Shown here piece by piece: positions 32,643-47,646 of a stretch of 64,000 nt of DNA. Source of the DNA: Ceratopteris richardii (Eukaryota; Streptophyta; Polypodiopsida; Polypodiales; Pteridaceae). The notes under the pieces were generated by a model. That model worked only from the letters and a program-made list of their open reading frames with translations. It ran no database searches and was not told where the DNA came from. The DNA lies in NCBI GenBank assembly GCA_020310875.1, contig CM035438.1, forward strand, positions 94,638,205-94,702,204. The letters are read 5' to 3'. Numbering within the stretch: the stretch's first letter is position 1; each line of letters begins with the position of its first letter. The translations under genes and the position numbers were made by a program.

Positions 32643-34523
32643 TGTTGGGTGTGTGTAGAAGTGCGAGAGACACACGAGAAGCATACACAAGGAGCACAAA
32701 CACAACAAGGCACATAGAGAAGATGGATGGATGGAATAGCTCTCTCTATTGATGATGAACTGAACTAAAGTAAGAGCTAAATAATATCCCTAAGTACGAA
32801 GTACCACCACATATGAGTGAATCATGTATGTGGTAACATGGTGAAAAAACCTCTAGCCACCACTTGAGTAAAAAGTGCCCATGTATAGGGAAAAGGTTCA
32901 CATCAAAGCTACATGAGGAACACATAAATGTAACAAACCCCCCTGGAGCGAATGATGTGAACACATACAGGGAGTGACGGATCAGCCCCTACAAGGTAAT
33001 AAGCCTAAAGCTTTGCGAAAAGCTTCAAACTTTTCTCGTGGAAGAGCTTTGGTGAATATGTCTGCCACGTTATCTTGTGTAGGCACATATACAAAATCAA
33101 TATCTCCTGCATGAAGGAGCTCTCTCACATAGTGATAATGCATCTCAATATGTTTGGTCCATGCATGAAACACTGGGTTTTGTGCAACAACCAAAGCACT
33201 CTGCCTATCAATGAGAATATGCGTAGCAGCATCAATCTCCATGCAAAGATCCATCAATAGGCGTCTCAACCATATACATTCCACTGTAGCTGTGAAAATT
33301 GCCCTGTACTCAACTTTACAACTCACTGTCGCCACTATAGGTTTCTTATTCCTCAACCAAGATATGCATGAGTCTCCAAGGAAAAAGAAATTACCACTAG
33401 TGGATACAAGAGTAACATAACAGCTAGCCCAATCACTATTTGTAAAAGCATGCAAGCATGGCTGAATATCTATGCCATAAAGGAGACCTAAGCTCAAAGT
33501 TCCTCTAAGATATCCAAATACACGTTTCACCGCTTGCCAATGCTTAGTGCCACGACTATGCATGAATCGACTCAACTGGGAAACCGCTTACTATATATCT
33601 GGCCTTGAGTTGCATGCATATATAAGACATCCCATAACTTGCTGATAAAGAGAAGTGTCAAATGCATCATTGGAATCCTCAAGTGAGAATCTAAATCCTG
33701 CCTCAACTGGTGTGGAAACTGGCTTGCAATCCTCAAAGTTAAAACGCTGAAGTAGTTTTTCAACATACTTTGCTTGATGCATAACAAATCCCCCCTCAAC
33801 GGATACAAATTGGATGCCAAGATAGTAGCTCAAAAGACCAAGATTAGTGACATCAAAAGTATGCTGCAAATCAGCCATAAGAATGTCAAGTTTTGCATCA
33901 CATGACCCAATCAAGAGTATGTCATCGACATAAAGAACAAGCACTATAAGATCAGCCCCATCTTTGCATACATAGAGTGTGCTTTCAATTGGACTACATG
34001 TGACACCAAGAGCAATCAAGTGCTTATGGATTTTATCATAACCATGCACGTGGAGCTTGCTTGAGACCATACAAGGCTTTATGCAAGCAACAAACCATAT
34101 GCTCTTGCCCTTTCATGGCAAATCTAGGAGGTTGTTTCACATAGACCTCTTCTTGCAAATCACCATTCAAGAAGGCTGTTTTTATGTCCAACTGATGTAC
34201 CTTCCAACCGCGATGGGCAACCAATGCAACCACGGTATGAATGGTAGTAATGCATGAAGTAGGTGCAAAAGTTTCCTCATAGTCAATGCCATATTTTTGC
34301 GCATACCCTTTTGCAACCAATCTAGCTTTGTAGCGATCAATGCTACCATCATATTTTCTCTTAATCTTATAAACCCACTTTGTACCAATGACATTCTTTC
34401 CTTTTGGCAATTCACATAACTCCCAAGTACCATTCCTATGTATGGAATCCATTTTTGATTGCATAGCAGTCATCCATTGTGGATCATCACATGCATCTTC
34501 AAACGAAAGTGGCTCTTCATTAT

Positions 34524-34753
34524 CGTTGATATATTTAGGTAGTGATGTGTGTGAACACTCTAGGTCCGTCGGGGCACTTTTTTCCCTCTTTAGGAGGTTT
34601 TTTTCCCCCGGCTTGTATATACGCCTATTGCCCTAATGGGCTACTTATCTTTGTACATTCTCTAGTAATACATTCAGTCTTGTGTGTTGTGCTCCAAGCT
34701 TCTTCTTCTTCCTTGTGCTGTTCGCGTGCTTCCGCAGACGTCTAACTCCAACA
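34524..34753 (+). repeat. 5' LTR of element C
   Basis: 230 bases ending CTCCAACA, with the primer site immediately after. Confidence 0.9.
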
Positions 34754-37700
34754 ATTGGTATCAGAGCAGGTCGTTGCTTCTTCTAGGGCGCCGTCGACAC
34801 TCCTCTATTTGCAGTCTCAGATTCGCACAAAATTTGGTGAGCATACTCAGGATGTTTCCGAGATCAAAATAGCTTCGCTTTGTGGTGCCGAAATCGCGAT
34901 CTGAGCTCGTTTCGGCCTCCAAACGCACTATCGCAGTGCTTGTGCAGGCTATTTCGTCCTTTTGTGCCAAAGGTATATACCAGTTTCTGTTCGACAGTTT
35001 AAGCGTCTCGAAGTCTGCTACAGGTCTAGCAGAACTCGTGTGGGCAATTCTGTTCAACTTTTTGAGATACAGTCAATTTTCTGCATCAAGGTATTTTAGT
35101 CACCGGCCATGGCTGAAAGCAGTGATGTATTCCGTATGTTGGCTGTTGAGGATAAGTTGGATGGTACCAACTACCCATTATGGGCTTATATGATGCGACA
35201 TGTACTGGTTGCAAAAGGATTGTGGAACATTGTGCAGGGTGTTGAAAGACGTCCTGTTACACCTGTAACGACAGGTACTGCAAATACAGGTGTTGGAGCT
35301 GATGAAGATGGTGTCGAAGATGATATTCCGCAGATTCCTGTTCGTGCTGCTGTTTCTGTTGCACCTACTGTAGAGCAGATTCGTTGGGATGGCAGAGATG
35401 CCCAGGCACATGCATTGATAGCTTTGTCTGTCAAACGTGCCATTATTCCTCACATTCCCTCTTGCAGAACAACAAAGGATGCTTGGGATACACTTACCAC
35501 TTTGTACCAGGCTAGGAATGAGGCTCGTGTTGCTTACCTCCGAAAACAGTTGGAGAGTGAGCACATGAATGAAGGTGATTCGATGGACAATTTTCTTACA
35601 AAGATCAAAGACCTGAAGGAACAATTGATTTCTGCTGATGAGGTTATACCAGATAGCTCACTTGTGCAGACCGTTCTGAATGGCCTTCCTGATTCATATC
35701 AGAGTTTTGCCTCTACTCTTCGATTGATGATGAAAGGCAATCCGAATGCCTTGTCATTTGAGGAATTAGTCTCTGTTCTGTTGCAGGAAGATCAGTCCAC
35801 GCAGAACAGGTCCATTATGCGTGTTGCAGATCAAGCTTTCCTGGCTAGTCAGAAGGGCAAAGGAAAATGGAGCTCTTCTACTAGTAAGCAGAAATCTGCA
35901 AATGCTGCACAATCGAAGAACCAGGATAAAGATGAGAAGAAATCAGAAAAGCAGAAATTGTTCTGCAAGTACTGTAAAGGAAATGATCATATTATAAAGA
36001 ACTGTCCAAAACTGGCTGCTAAAGAGGCAAAGAAGAAAGAGGCTGGAATGGTTGTTGCAGAGGCCTCTACACCAAAAACAGAGTCTGCAAATCTTGTACA
36101 GGAAGAAGAATGGGCGTTTACTACTGTCTTCAGTTTTGACCCATCTTCTCATGATCAGTGCATGTCTGCAGTAGACTCAGATGTTTGGTACTTTGACAGT
36201 GGGGCGACCAAACATATTACCTCGCAGCATAGTTTCTTCTCTTCACTCGAGCCTGCCCCTACAGGGAATACTGTCACATGCGCCAATAACTCCTCTTATC
36301 CTGTTATGGGAGTTGGTAAGATCATTCTGACTACTGCTGATGGTAGTTCTTTCACTTTGTCAGATGCTTTATTTGTGCCAGGGATCAAAAAGAACCTGTT
36401 ATCAGTTTCTGCATTAGCCAAGATTGGCTTGGTTGTGAAATTCGTTGATGACAGGTGTACAGTCCATGATCTCTCAAATGGCGATGTGATTATTGCTTCT
36501 GGCATTTTATGTCGTGGGCTGTATAAGCTCATAGACTATGAAAGATCTGTGAATGATTCGACATGTGCAGTTCATGATTCTCAGGCTATGTCAGATGCAA
36601 AGCTTTGGCATGCACGCTTTGGTCATCTGAATTTTGCTAGCTTGTTACGCCTGCAGAAATCTGAAATGGTGTCCTCTTTGCCCAAACTTGAGGCACTTGG
36701 AAAACAGGTTTGTGAAGGCTGTATTTTGGGCAAAATGCAGCGTTCTCCTTTCCAAAAGATGGTTCAGTTCGGGCTATGCAGAAATTGCAGCTTGTACATA
36801 GTGATGTCTGTGGTCCTATGCAGACACCCTCTTTTGGAAATTACCTTTACTTCGTGACTTTCATTGATGATTTTTCCAGGCATGCATGGGTATATCCACT
36901 CAAAGCAAAGTCCGAAGTGTTCATGTGCTTCAAACAGTTTTTGGTTTTGGCTGAAAATCTGTCAGCATGTAAAATGGGCACCCTCCGTTCTGATCGAGGG
37001 GAGGAATATATGTCTTCAGATTTTAATGCATTTCTGGCTGAACGTGGGATAAAACACCAGTGTACAGTGCCGTATACACCTCAACAGAATGGAGTTGCTG
37101 AACGAAAGAACAAGTCACTCATGGAGATGGCGAGGTGCATGGTCAAAAGTCAGGCTTTACCACATAGTTTCTGGCTTGAGGCTGTCATGTGTGCAGCATA
37201 TGTACTGAACAGGTGTCCCACCAAAGCGTTGCAGTCTATCACTCCATATGAGGCTTGGCATGACCGCAAGCCATCTGTTGCTCATCTGCGTGTTTTTGGT
37301 TGTTTGGCATATGCATTAGTGCCTGAACAACATCGCAGAAAATTAGATGATAAGGCAGTAAAATGTATTTTTGTTGGGTAGAGTTCTGAAAGTAAAGGCT
37401 ATCGTCTGTATCATCCACAGACTAAACGCATTCTGGTTAGCCGTGATGTTGTCTTTGTGGAAGATGCTATTCAGCCATTGCTTTCATGTACTAAGGAGAC
37501 ATCTGTTAGCTCCAAAGACATGTATGATACTTTGATGCCTCTTTTTACAGGTGGACAGGCTAGCGCTGGTCCTAATGAGGCAACTTCTCAGCCTTTGCAG
37601 GTTTCATATGATGATGCAGATCATTCCATTTCTGATGCAAATTTACATGATGCACTTGTTGATGAGAGAGCTGATATTGAACAGGCAAAAACTATGCCAA

Positions 37701-39447
37701 AATGGCTGGTGCAGACTTTGCGTGACAGCAAATTAGATGCACCTTTGTCATATCGTACTTGTTCAGGCTCTCATAGTACCTCCTTTGCATCAGATTGCTA
37801 TGCTATGGCTGCATCTAGTCTCTGTGATGAGAATGAGCCTGTTTCTTTTGATGAAGCACAAAATTCAGAAAATTGGATGGCTGCTATGCAATCTGAATAT
37901 GATGCTATAATGAAGATTGGTACATGGTCTTTATGTGACTTGCCTCCTGGCAAGAAGGCCATTGGCACTAAGTGGGTATACAAGCTGAAGCGTAAACCTG
38001 ATGGTACAGTTGACAGGTATAAGGCTAGGCTTGTTGCAAAGGGTTATGCGCAGGAAAGAGGCATTGATTTTGATGAGACCTTTGCACCTACATGCCGTAT
38101 GACTACTGTTCGGAGCATTTGTGCACTTGCAGCCCATCATGGTTGGAATGTACATCAGTTGGACATTAAAACAGCATTTTTGAATGGTGACTTGCATGAA
38201 GAAGTGTATGTTTTTCAGCCCCGTGGCTTTGTGCAGAAAGGGCATGAAAACCAGGTGTGCAGGTTAAAGAAGGCGTTATATGGTTTAAAGCAAGCACCAC
38301 GTGCTTGGTATGAGAAAATACATGCCTATCTGATTGCACATGGTTTTGAGAACAGTCCAACTGAAAGCACCTTATATGTTAAGCGTGCTAATGATGTGCT
38401 TCTGATCATTGTTGTCTATGTAGACGACATGCTGCTCACTGGTCCTCTTGAGAAGCATATTGCTGATTTCAAGGCTGATTTGCATGCCTCATTTGAGATG
38501 TCTGATTTGGGGCATTTGCATCACTATTTGGGCATTCAGTTTATGCAAGTTAATGGTGGAATGGCTTTGTGTCAAACGAAATATATTGACACATTATTGC
38601 AGCATTTTGGCCTTGAAGACTGTAAGCCTATTGCCACTCCTATGGAGACAGGTTTACGATTGAGTCTTCATGATGCTGGAGATGCATTTGATGCTGTTCT
38701 CTATCAGCAGGCTGTTGGATGCTTGATTTACTTATGCATTACTCGGCCAGATATTCAGTTTGCTGTCTCACAGATGAGCAGGTTTATGCATTGCCCAGGA
38801 GTCACGCATTGGAAAGCGGTTAAGCGCATCTTTCGCTACTTGAGTGGTACTCGACTACTTGGGTTGTTTTATCCCAAGGGGGGATCACTACCGCCAGATT
38901 TGCATGCTTTTTCTGACTCAGATTGGGCTGGTTGCTATGACACTCGTGTGTCCACCAGTGGTTTTTGCTTCATGCTTGGTAGCTCATGTATATCTTGGTT
39001 GAGCAAGAAGCAGCCTACTGTGGCCACTTCCAGTTGTGAGGCTGAGTATAGGGCAGCTTTCACAGCGACTGTTGAGTGTGTGTGGCTCAGAGGCCTTATG
39101 GCTGATTTGGGTGTTGGCCAGTCTTCTGCCACCACCATCTTCACTGACAGTCAGAGCGCATTGGCAGTTGCGAGGAACCCTGTGTTCCATGCTCGCACTA
39201 AGCACATTGAGGTGCATTATCACTATGTCAGGGAGAGGTTCTCTGCTGGGGAGATCAGCTTGGCATATGTGCCCACGCAGGAGAACATTGCAGACCTTTT
39301 CACGAAGGCTCTGCCTAGGGAGAAGTTTGAAGCTTTCCGCAAAGCTTTGGGCTTACTTCCTTTTGTGGAGTGATTTCCACATAGCTCGGCACTTCCTTAT
39401 ACATGAGTGCCAGCTCCTTGTTCACCGCATCACTCCTAGGGGGAATT

Positions 39448-39677
39448 TGTTGATATATTTAGGTAGTGATGTGTGTGAACACTCTAGGTCCGCCGGGGCA
39501 CTTTTTTCCCTCTTTAGGAGGTTTTTTTCCCCCGGCTTGTATATACGCCTATTACCCTAATGGGCTACTTATCTTTGTACATTCTCTAGTAATACATTCA
39601 GTCTTGTGTGTTGTGCTCCAAGCTTCTTCTTCTTCCTTGTGTTGTTCGCGTGCTTCCGTAGACGTCTAACTCCAACA
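39448..39677 (+). repeat. 3' LTR of element C
   Basis: 230 bases, TGTTGATA...CCAACA, preceded by a purine tract. Confidence 0.92.
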
Positions 39678-40545
39678 ATTACATGCTGTAGCAATAAGAG
39701 AATAATCCACAAAATTACTTGATGCATGGTGAGAGCTTGATCTTGTTCTACCAAGTAAAGATGCAATCAAGTTTCTATCCTGCAAAGTTTGTTTCAGCCA
39801 CTTTGGCATAGTTTGTGCACTCTTGATAGACATGCTTTCATTATGCAATACATCATCAATATGTACATCATGCATGGGCTGAATTTCATGCTCATTTTCA
39901 GCCATATTTTGACGCAAATGTTCAGCCATATGTGGATAGAAATTTCCTGTAGTTTTGATATCTTTTGGCTGAAAAGTTTCAGCCATGTTTGGCTGGAAAT
40001 TCTCTACATTTTTAGCTCTATTTTCTAGAATTTTTCAGCCCTTTGAGCCTCATTTGGCTGGTCTATTGGCTGCTCTACATGGCCATAGTCAAGCGCACCA
40101 TTTTGGAAAAAAGGCATGAGTGTATCGAAGACATCTTGTGAGCTAACTTTTGGCTGTTTTTTGCAGTCAAGTAGAGGGAAACTGAATTTTCAGCAAATAC
40201 CACATCTCGACTCACAATAATTGTGTTCGTCAATGGATGATACAAATGATATCCCTTACTTCCAGCACTATAACCAACAAATATAAATTTTTTTGCCTTG
40301 TCATTAAGTTTGTGACATTGTTGTGATGGCACAAGAGGATATGCCAAACAACCACACACATATGACTAACCATAGGCTTATGACCATTCCAAGCTTCATA
40401 AGGAGTGATGACTCTCAATGCTTTTGTAGGGAAGTGATTCAACACATAATTTGCACACATGACCGCTTCCATCCAACTTATTAGGAAGATGCTTTCCTTT
40501 AACCATACATCGTGCCATTTCAAGAAGTGTTCTATTTTTATGAGA

Positions 40546-41490
40546 GAGAGAGAGAGAGATACACACACACATATACACACATGCATACATACACACACAT
40601 ATATACACATGCATACATACACATGCATACATACACACACACATATACACACATGCATACATACACACATATACAAACATGCATACATACATTCACACAC
40701 ACTCAGATACATACATACATACACACACTCACATATACATACATACTCACATACATATACATACACTCACATATATACATATACAAACATATGCATATAT
40801 ACATATATACATACACAAATATATGCATGCATACATTCACACATATACGTACACACACAATGTACATATTACATACTCATATACACATATTCATGCATAC
40901 ATACATATACATACTCACGTCCATATTACATACAGACATCCATATACATACACACACATATACATACACACTCACATACACATTGTATACACACATGCAT
41001 ATACATACACACACATATGCATACCCACACATATACATATGCATACATACACATATGCATATACATACACACACATATGCATATACATACATACACATAT
41101 GCATACACATATATATGCATGCACACACATATGCATATACATATACACAAATATGCATATACATACATATACATATGCATACACACACATACACACACAT
41201 ATGCATATACATACATACACATATGCATACACAAGCATATGTATACACATGCATATGCATACACACACATATGCATATACATTCACACACACATGCATAT
41301 ACATACATACACATATGCATACACATACATGCATATACATACACACACATATGCATACACATGCATATGCATACACACACATACATATACATACATACAC
41401 ATATGAATACACATGCATATGCATACACACACATATGCATATACATACACACATATGCATATATACATATACACATATGCAGACACACAA
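40546..41490 (+). repeat. 0.95-kb ACAT/ATGC-type microsatellite-minisatellite
   Basis: An imperfect array of ACACAC, ACATAC, and ACATATGCATATACATAC-type units. The self-complementary ATATGCATAT recurs many times. Both strands are free of stops over hundreds of codons purely because of the repeat. It marks the broken end of element B. Confidence 0.95.
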
Positions 41491-41802
41491 TTTTTTAATT
41501 AACTTAAATATGTATAAAAAACAAAAGAGAAAAATTAGAATGTATAATTAGATATATATAAAAAATAGGATTTTAGTATAGATAAATAAATATAGAAATA
41601 GCTAGTGTTTTAATTAAATATATAAAACTAGGATTTTAGGGTTTTTTATCAAATTAAATATATAAAAATAGGATTAGAGTTTTTAGGTTGTTTACACATG
41701 CATGTACACATAATATACATACACATATATATACACATATATATACACATGCACACACACATATACATGTTTTAGGTGTTTAGGATTAGGGTTTTAGTTT
41801 TT

Positions 41803-41892
<90 letters not shown>

Positions 41893-42830
41893 TTATTTAT
41901 AAGATAGGTCTTTAATATCAAAATAAATAATATATATAAAAATAGATCTTTAGTATATATAAATAAATATGAAAATACACATATATACATATAATATATG
42001 TACACATACACATATATATACACATGCATATATACATATATATTTTTTTGGGTCTAAGTCGTTACAATTAGGGTTTAGGGTTTTTACAAATGCAAAAACA
42101 GATATACACATATACACATGTAATACATATACATATATACACACATATACACATGCATACAAACAATTGCATGTTTTAGGTCTAGGTCCTTAGGATTAGG
42201 GTTTTATATTTTTTTATTACATATAATACAAATAAATATATATAATTAAATATATAAAAAATAGATCTTTAGTTTATATATAAATAATATATATAAAAAT
42301 AGTACTTTAGTCTAGATAAATAAATATATATATAAAATTAAATATATATATAATTAAATATATAAGAAATAGGGATTTACTATTTTTAATTAAACTAAAT
42401 ATATATAAGAAAAGAAAATAAAAAAATTAGAATATATAGTTAAATCTATATTAAAAAAAGGATTTTAGTATGGATAAATAAACATGAGAATAGCTAGTGT
42501 TTAAATTAAATTATTTATAATTAAATACATAAAATTAGTATTTTATGGTTGTTTTATCAAATTAAATATATAAAAATAGGATAAGGGTTTTTAGACTGTT
42601 TACACATGCATAGACACATATAAACGCATAATATATGTACATATACACATATATATATACATGCATACACATATATATATATATACATACATATACACAT
42701 GCATACACACATATACATGTTTTAGATCTCATCTTTAGGATTAGGGTCTTAGGCTTTTTTAGGTCTGTAGTAAAGCTAAATAAGTATATTTATAAAATTA
42801 AATACATAAAAATAGAGATTTATCATTTTG
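41491..42830 (+). repeat. AT-rich satellite-like array with telomere-like TTTAGGATTAGGGTTTTAG blocks
   Basis: Similar blocks recur at about 0.9 kb spacing (41531 against about 42425). Between them are ACACATATACATG tracts, each ending in TTTTAGGT...TAGGATTAGGGTTTTAG (about 41770, 42180 and 42730). The array reappears reverse-complemented at 62880-64000. No gene is visible. Confidence 0.65.
41804..41888 (+). repeat. (CA)n(TA)n microsatellite
   Basis: About 29 bases of CA repeat joined to about 56 bases of AT repeat, the same compound form as at 56305-56451. Confidence 0.95.
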
Positions 42831-43490
42831 TGATTAAATTATGCAAGAGGGGAATATAGTGTATATAGGGAATGGATTGGATTTCAAGAGAAGAATGGGA
42901 GCATTATGCAACTCCTACGTGTGCTTTGTCCACTTGCACTGGAATTGCATTAAAATAGGCATTTTTGTAGATCTAGTCTTTGTTGGTTATCCGATGTCTC
43001 TGTACAGAATATCTCTCTTCATACTTTTATATCTCTATCAATATGAAGTCTTTTTCATTGATTTAACTTGGATGTGATCCATTATCTTGAATACTTTTAT
43101 TCTTAACAAGAATTTCTCATCAAGTGAGATATAACTATTGTAATTCAATCCTCAAGTCTAATTGTTTTATATATCTTGTTGTAGCACCTCTTGAAAAGGT
43201 TTTGATACCATGATTTCAAATTACTAGTTTGTGAGCTATTCTAGAGATTTTTTGATAATTTTATTATCTTACTTATGCTAAAAAATTATGGTTTCATGTT
43301 TTATATTGGTTTTAAAGGTTTTTACTCAAGGAGGATCTAGTGAATATTTTTTTTAAGTGAAAACATCTATTTTCTTGACAATTTGTAGGCAAGTTTGAAC
43401 TTTGGTAACATATATTTAATTATCTTTTGAAGATCTTGGGAGGTCTCATCACTTCTACATGTTCACATCAATGCTTACAAATTTGTAAAC
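42831..43490. other. Unassigned, perhaps LTR of the following relic
   Basis: No gene recognised. Because 43491-43512 looks like an LTR end plus primer site, some of this stretch is probably LTR, but its start is not visible. Confidence 0.35.
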
Positions 43491-44110
43491 ATACAATTGT
43501 GGTATTAGAGCTATCTTTCTATCATATCTTTCATAAAGCTTACTGGATTATCTTCGTGGTGTAAATCAATTCATCATGGAAGAATTGAGTGCATCTATTG
43601 AGAAGTTACCAAATGGAATAAATTATCGCATTTGGAAATTTTGAATGGAGTCTTATCTCCTATCTAAAAGTTTTTGGGAGTACTAATAGGTACGGAAGTG
43701 AAGCCAACATTACCAGAAGATCCTACACAAGAAGGTTGGGCAAGAGTGCAAGAATGTGTCCAAAGACATATAAAACTTTCATTTAGTATATCACAAACAC
43801 TCTTGAATACTATGCTTGGAAACATAAGAGCTTTGAATACTAGTTGAGAAGCTTGAGAGTATCTAGAAAGGTTATTTGAAACTACCAACAAAAAGAAGAA
43901 AACAAAACTTATTGATGAGTTGACAAGAGTCAAAAAAGAAGGCAAGACAATCACTTAATAATTAAATTATTGAGGTAAAATATCTTGTTGAAGTATTGTA
44001 CTCTATTGATGCATCTTTTAGTGAGGATATAAAGTTTAATAGCATGTTAAATGGCTTGAGAGAAGATGAAATATGGAACTTTTTTATTACATCTATCATC
44101 ACTTAAGAGA
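43491..44110 (+). mobile_element. Copia 5'-end relic (primer site and gag)
   Basis: ACATACA (end 43495) is followed by TGGTATTAGAGCT (43500-43512), a primer-site relic. From the ATG at 43576 a decayed gag-type sequence follows (blocks of 'LPNGINYRIW' type and of 'LFETTNKKKKTKLIDEL' type). It has several breaks, and nothing of pol is seen. Confidence 0.55.
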
Positions 44111-44159
44111 GTCTACCATCGTTTGAATATTTACACGTTAGATATACTCAATACTCCAC

Positions 44160-44700
44160 CCTCAAGTGACCACAAATGATCCATGTTGCCATTCAGGGTG
44201 AAAATAAAGGCCCTGTGGCATCATGTGGATTCCCCATAGAACCTTAATGGGAGGAGTGCAAAGGGGGGCTTGCCCCCTTCTACGAGGTCCGGGGGGCCTA
44301 TCCCCTTGGCTCGTAGGGCCGAGACGGTAGGACTTCTGATCGTGGAGATATTGTCAGATTGTATATTTTACAAAATATTTTGTATCTCCCAACTACATTT
44401 ATGTATACCAAATCCACTTGTAAAAGCTATATAAGCATGGCCCAGGTTGAGCTTCACATCACATTGTGCACTAGTAAGCCCTTCATCTAGAGTCTATCTA
44501 GATCACCATCTAAGCTCCACATTGGGAGCGCACGAGTGGACAACACCATCATTGTAGTTGCATTAATCTTGGCAATCTGAGAATCTGAGTTCTCTATCTT
44601 TTAGTCTGCATCTATCTTTGTCTGTGTTTTTCTCTCAACTCTATCTGTTGATCTAATCTGATGTGCTATTATATATATATTATATATATATTACATTTTA
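44160..44700 (+). mobile_element. Possible 3' end and LTR of a second LTR-element family (relic)
   Basis: A GC-rich block with GGGGGGCTTGCCCCC and GGTCCGGGGGGCC words (44250-44300) is followed by a possible LTR start (TGTCAGATTG, about 44355) and a TATA-like GCTATATAAGCATGG near 44428. Plant LTR elements often show such blocks before the 3' LTR. No partner or coding part is seen. Confidence 0.35.
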
Positions 44701-44821
44701 AAGCTTCCTAATATAGCAAAAATCACTCAATTTATTCCACCTACACTAAGAGAACCGCTCTTTACTGACATGCTTTAAACACAAATGAGTAGCTCTTCTA
44801 AAAATAGAAACCACTACTTTC

Positions 44822-46101
<1,280 letters not shown>

Positions 46102-47416
46102 GCTCCCCCTCAATCATCAATTGTGATTACCTGCATCTTCTTTATTCCTGCCATATCTTTAAACCTTTGCAACTTCGGTCCATCCAAGCTTTTTCTCATC
46201 ATATCTCCAAGTTGGTCTTTTGTAGGAGTATGTATGACTTCTATTTCTTTATCAACAACCTTCTCTCTCAAAAAATGATATTGAATCTCAATATGTTTAG
46301 TTCTAGCATGAAACACAGGATTAACTGCCAAATATAAAGAACTCATATTGTCTCCACAAATGATAGGAACACTCTGAATGATATCAAAACTCTTCATAAG
46401 AGTGTTTAGCCATATGACTTCCTTTGCAGCTTCTACCATACCTTTATACTCTGCTTCTGTAGATGATAAAGCAACTCTATGTTGCTTCTTAGAGCACCAG
46501 GAAATTAACTTATCTCCCACATAGCACAAATATCCATGTGTTGATCTTCTATCATTAGAGTTATCTGACCAATCTGCATCACTATATATCTTGATTCTTG
46601 TATGTGAAGTAAACCCATAGTACAAACCTTCTTTAAGTTTGCCTTTGATGTACCTAAGTACTCTTTGTCCTGCAATCCAATGTTCCTTTCTAGGACAATG
46701 CATGAATTGAGATAAAACTCCAACTGCATATGATAATTGAGGCCTTGTTAATGTAGCATAAATCAAACTACCCACCAAACTCTGATAAAGCTTCATGTCT
46801 TTGAATTGTTCTCCTCCATATCTACTCAATCTATGATTCACTTCCATTGGAGTTGGTGCTATCGTGCAATCTTTCATTTTAAATTTGATTAGCAAATTTT
46901 CCAAATACCTTTGTTGAGTTACATATACTCCATGTTGAGTATATGAAATCTCCATTCCCAAGAAAAATGATACATTTCCCAAGTCACTGATCTTGAATTC
47001 GTTTTCCATCTGCTTCTTAATCATGTGTATGCCTTTGTCATCTGTTCCTGTAAGTATTATGTCATCAACATAAATACAAACATAAATAAATCCATCCTCA
47101 CTTGCTATGACTAGCAAGCTTCTATCTGCCTTTGATGCTTGAAACCCAAGTTGCTTCAAGAACTTTACAAGCCTATAATTCCATGCCCTTGTTGCCTCTT
47201 TCAAACCATACAAAGCTCTCTTGAGCTTACACACATGATCTGGATACACGATCTTTAATACCATATGGTTGTTCCATGTAGACTTCATCTGAAATATAAC
47301 CATTAAAAAATGCATTCTTCACATCTAATTGAGATATTTTCCAACCTTTGCAAGCAGCAATTGCTATGAGAGTCCTTATGGTTGTCATCTTTCCAACAGG
47401 ACTATAAGTTTCATCA

Positions 47417-47646
47417 TGTTGGAGTTAGACGTCTGCGGAAGCACGCGAACAGCACAAGGAAGAGGAAGAAGCTTGGAGCACAACACACAAGACTGAATGT
47501 ATTACTAGAGAATGTACAAAGATAAGTCGCCCATTAGGGCAATAGGCGTATATACAAGCCGGGGGAAAAAAACCTCCTAAAGAGGGAAAAAAGTGCCCCG
47601 GCGGTACTAGAGTGTTCACACACATCACTACCTAAATATATCAACA
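47417..47646 (-). repeat. 3' LTR of element D
   Basis: 230 bases, identical to 52284-52513. Confidence 0.95.

Larger units (their letters stand above)
34524..39677 (+). mobile_element. Element C: Ty1/copia element nested in B, broken
   Basis: 5154 bases with 230-base LTRs at 34524-34753 and 39448-39677, and flanks ATTAT / ATTAC (a target repeat with one difference). The primer site ATTGGTATCAGAGC follows from 34754, and a purine tract TAGGGGGGAATT precedes the 3' LTR. The coding region covers about 35109-39373: gag with a C-x2-C zinc knuckle, protease, integrase, RT and RNase H in copia order. It is broken in about two places. The LTRs differ at 5 of 230 positions (about 2 percent), all transitions, suggesting an age near 0.8-1.6 million years at the assumed rates. 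It interrupts the integrase-RT linker of B. Confidence 0.93.
32643..40545 (-). mobile_element. Element B: old, 5'-truncated copia (lineage of C), interrupted by element C
   Basis: On the minus strand the 3' LTR is 32643-32935 (293 bases, TGTTGGG...TAACA), with a polypurine tract complement (AACCCCCCTGGAG) inside it. RNase H lies at about 32980-33575 and RT at about 33590-34480. Element C (34524-39677) comes next, and the body resumes at 39683 with the integrase C-terminal region, running to about 40530. There B ends abruptly against a microsatellite. Protease, gag, primer site and 5' LTR are missing. It is broken in several places and clearly older than C. Its proteins resemble those of C and D, but its LTR differs. 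Confidence 0.85.

Noticed and set aside
35178-35624. Antisense frames inside the coding parts of elements C and D, mirrored at 51470-51916
   Set aside because: Shadows of the gag frame on the other strand; they recur only because the two elements are related.
40459-41551. Open frames of 200-330 codons on both strands rich in His/Thr/Tyr or Cys/Met/Val
   Set aside because: They come from the ACAT/ATGC repeat lacking stop codons in most frames, with no protein-like composition.
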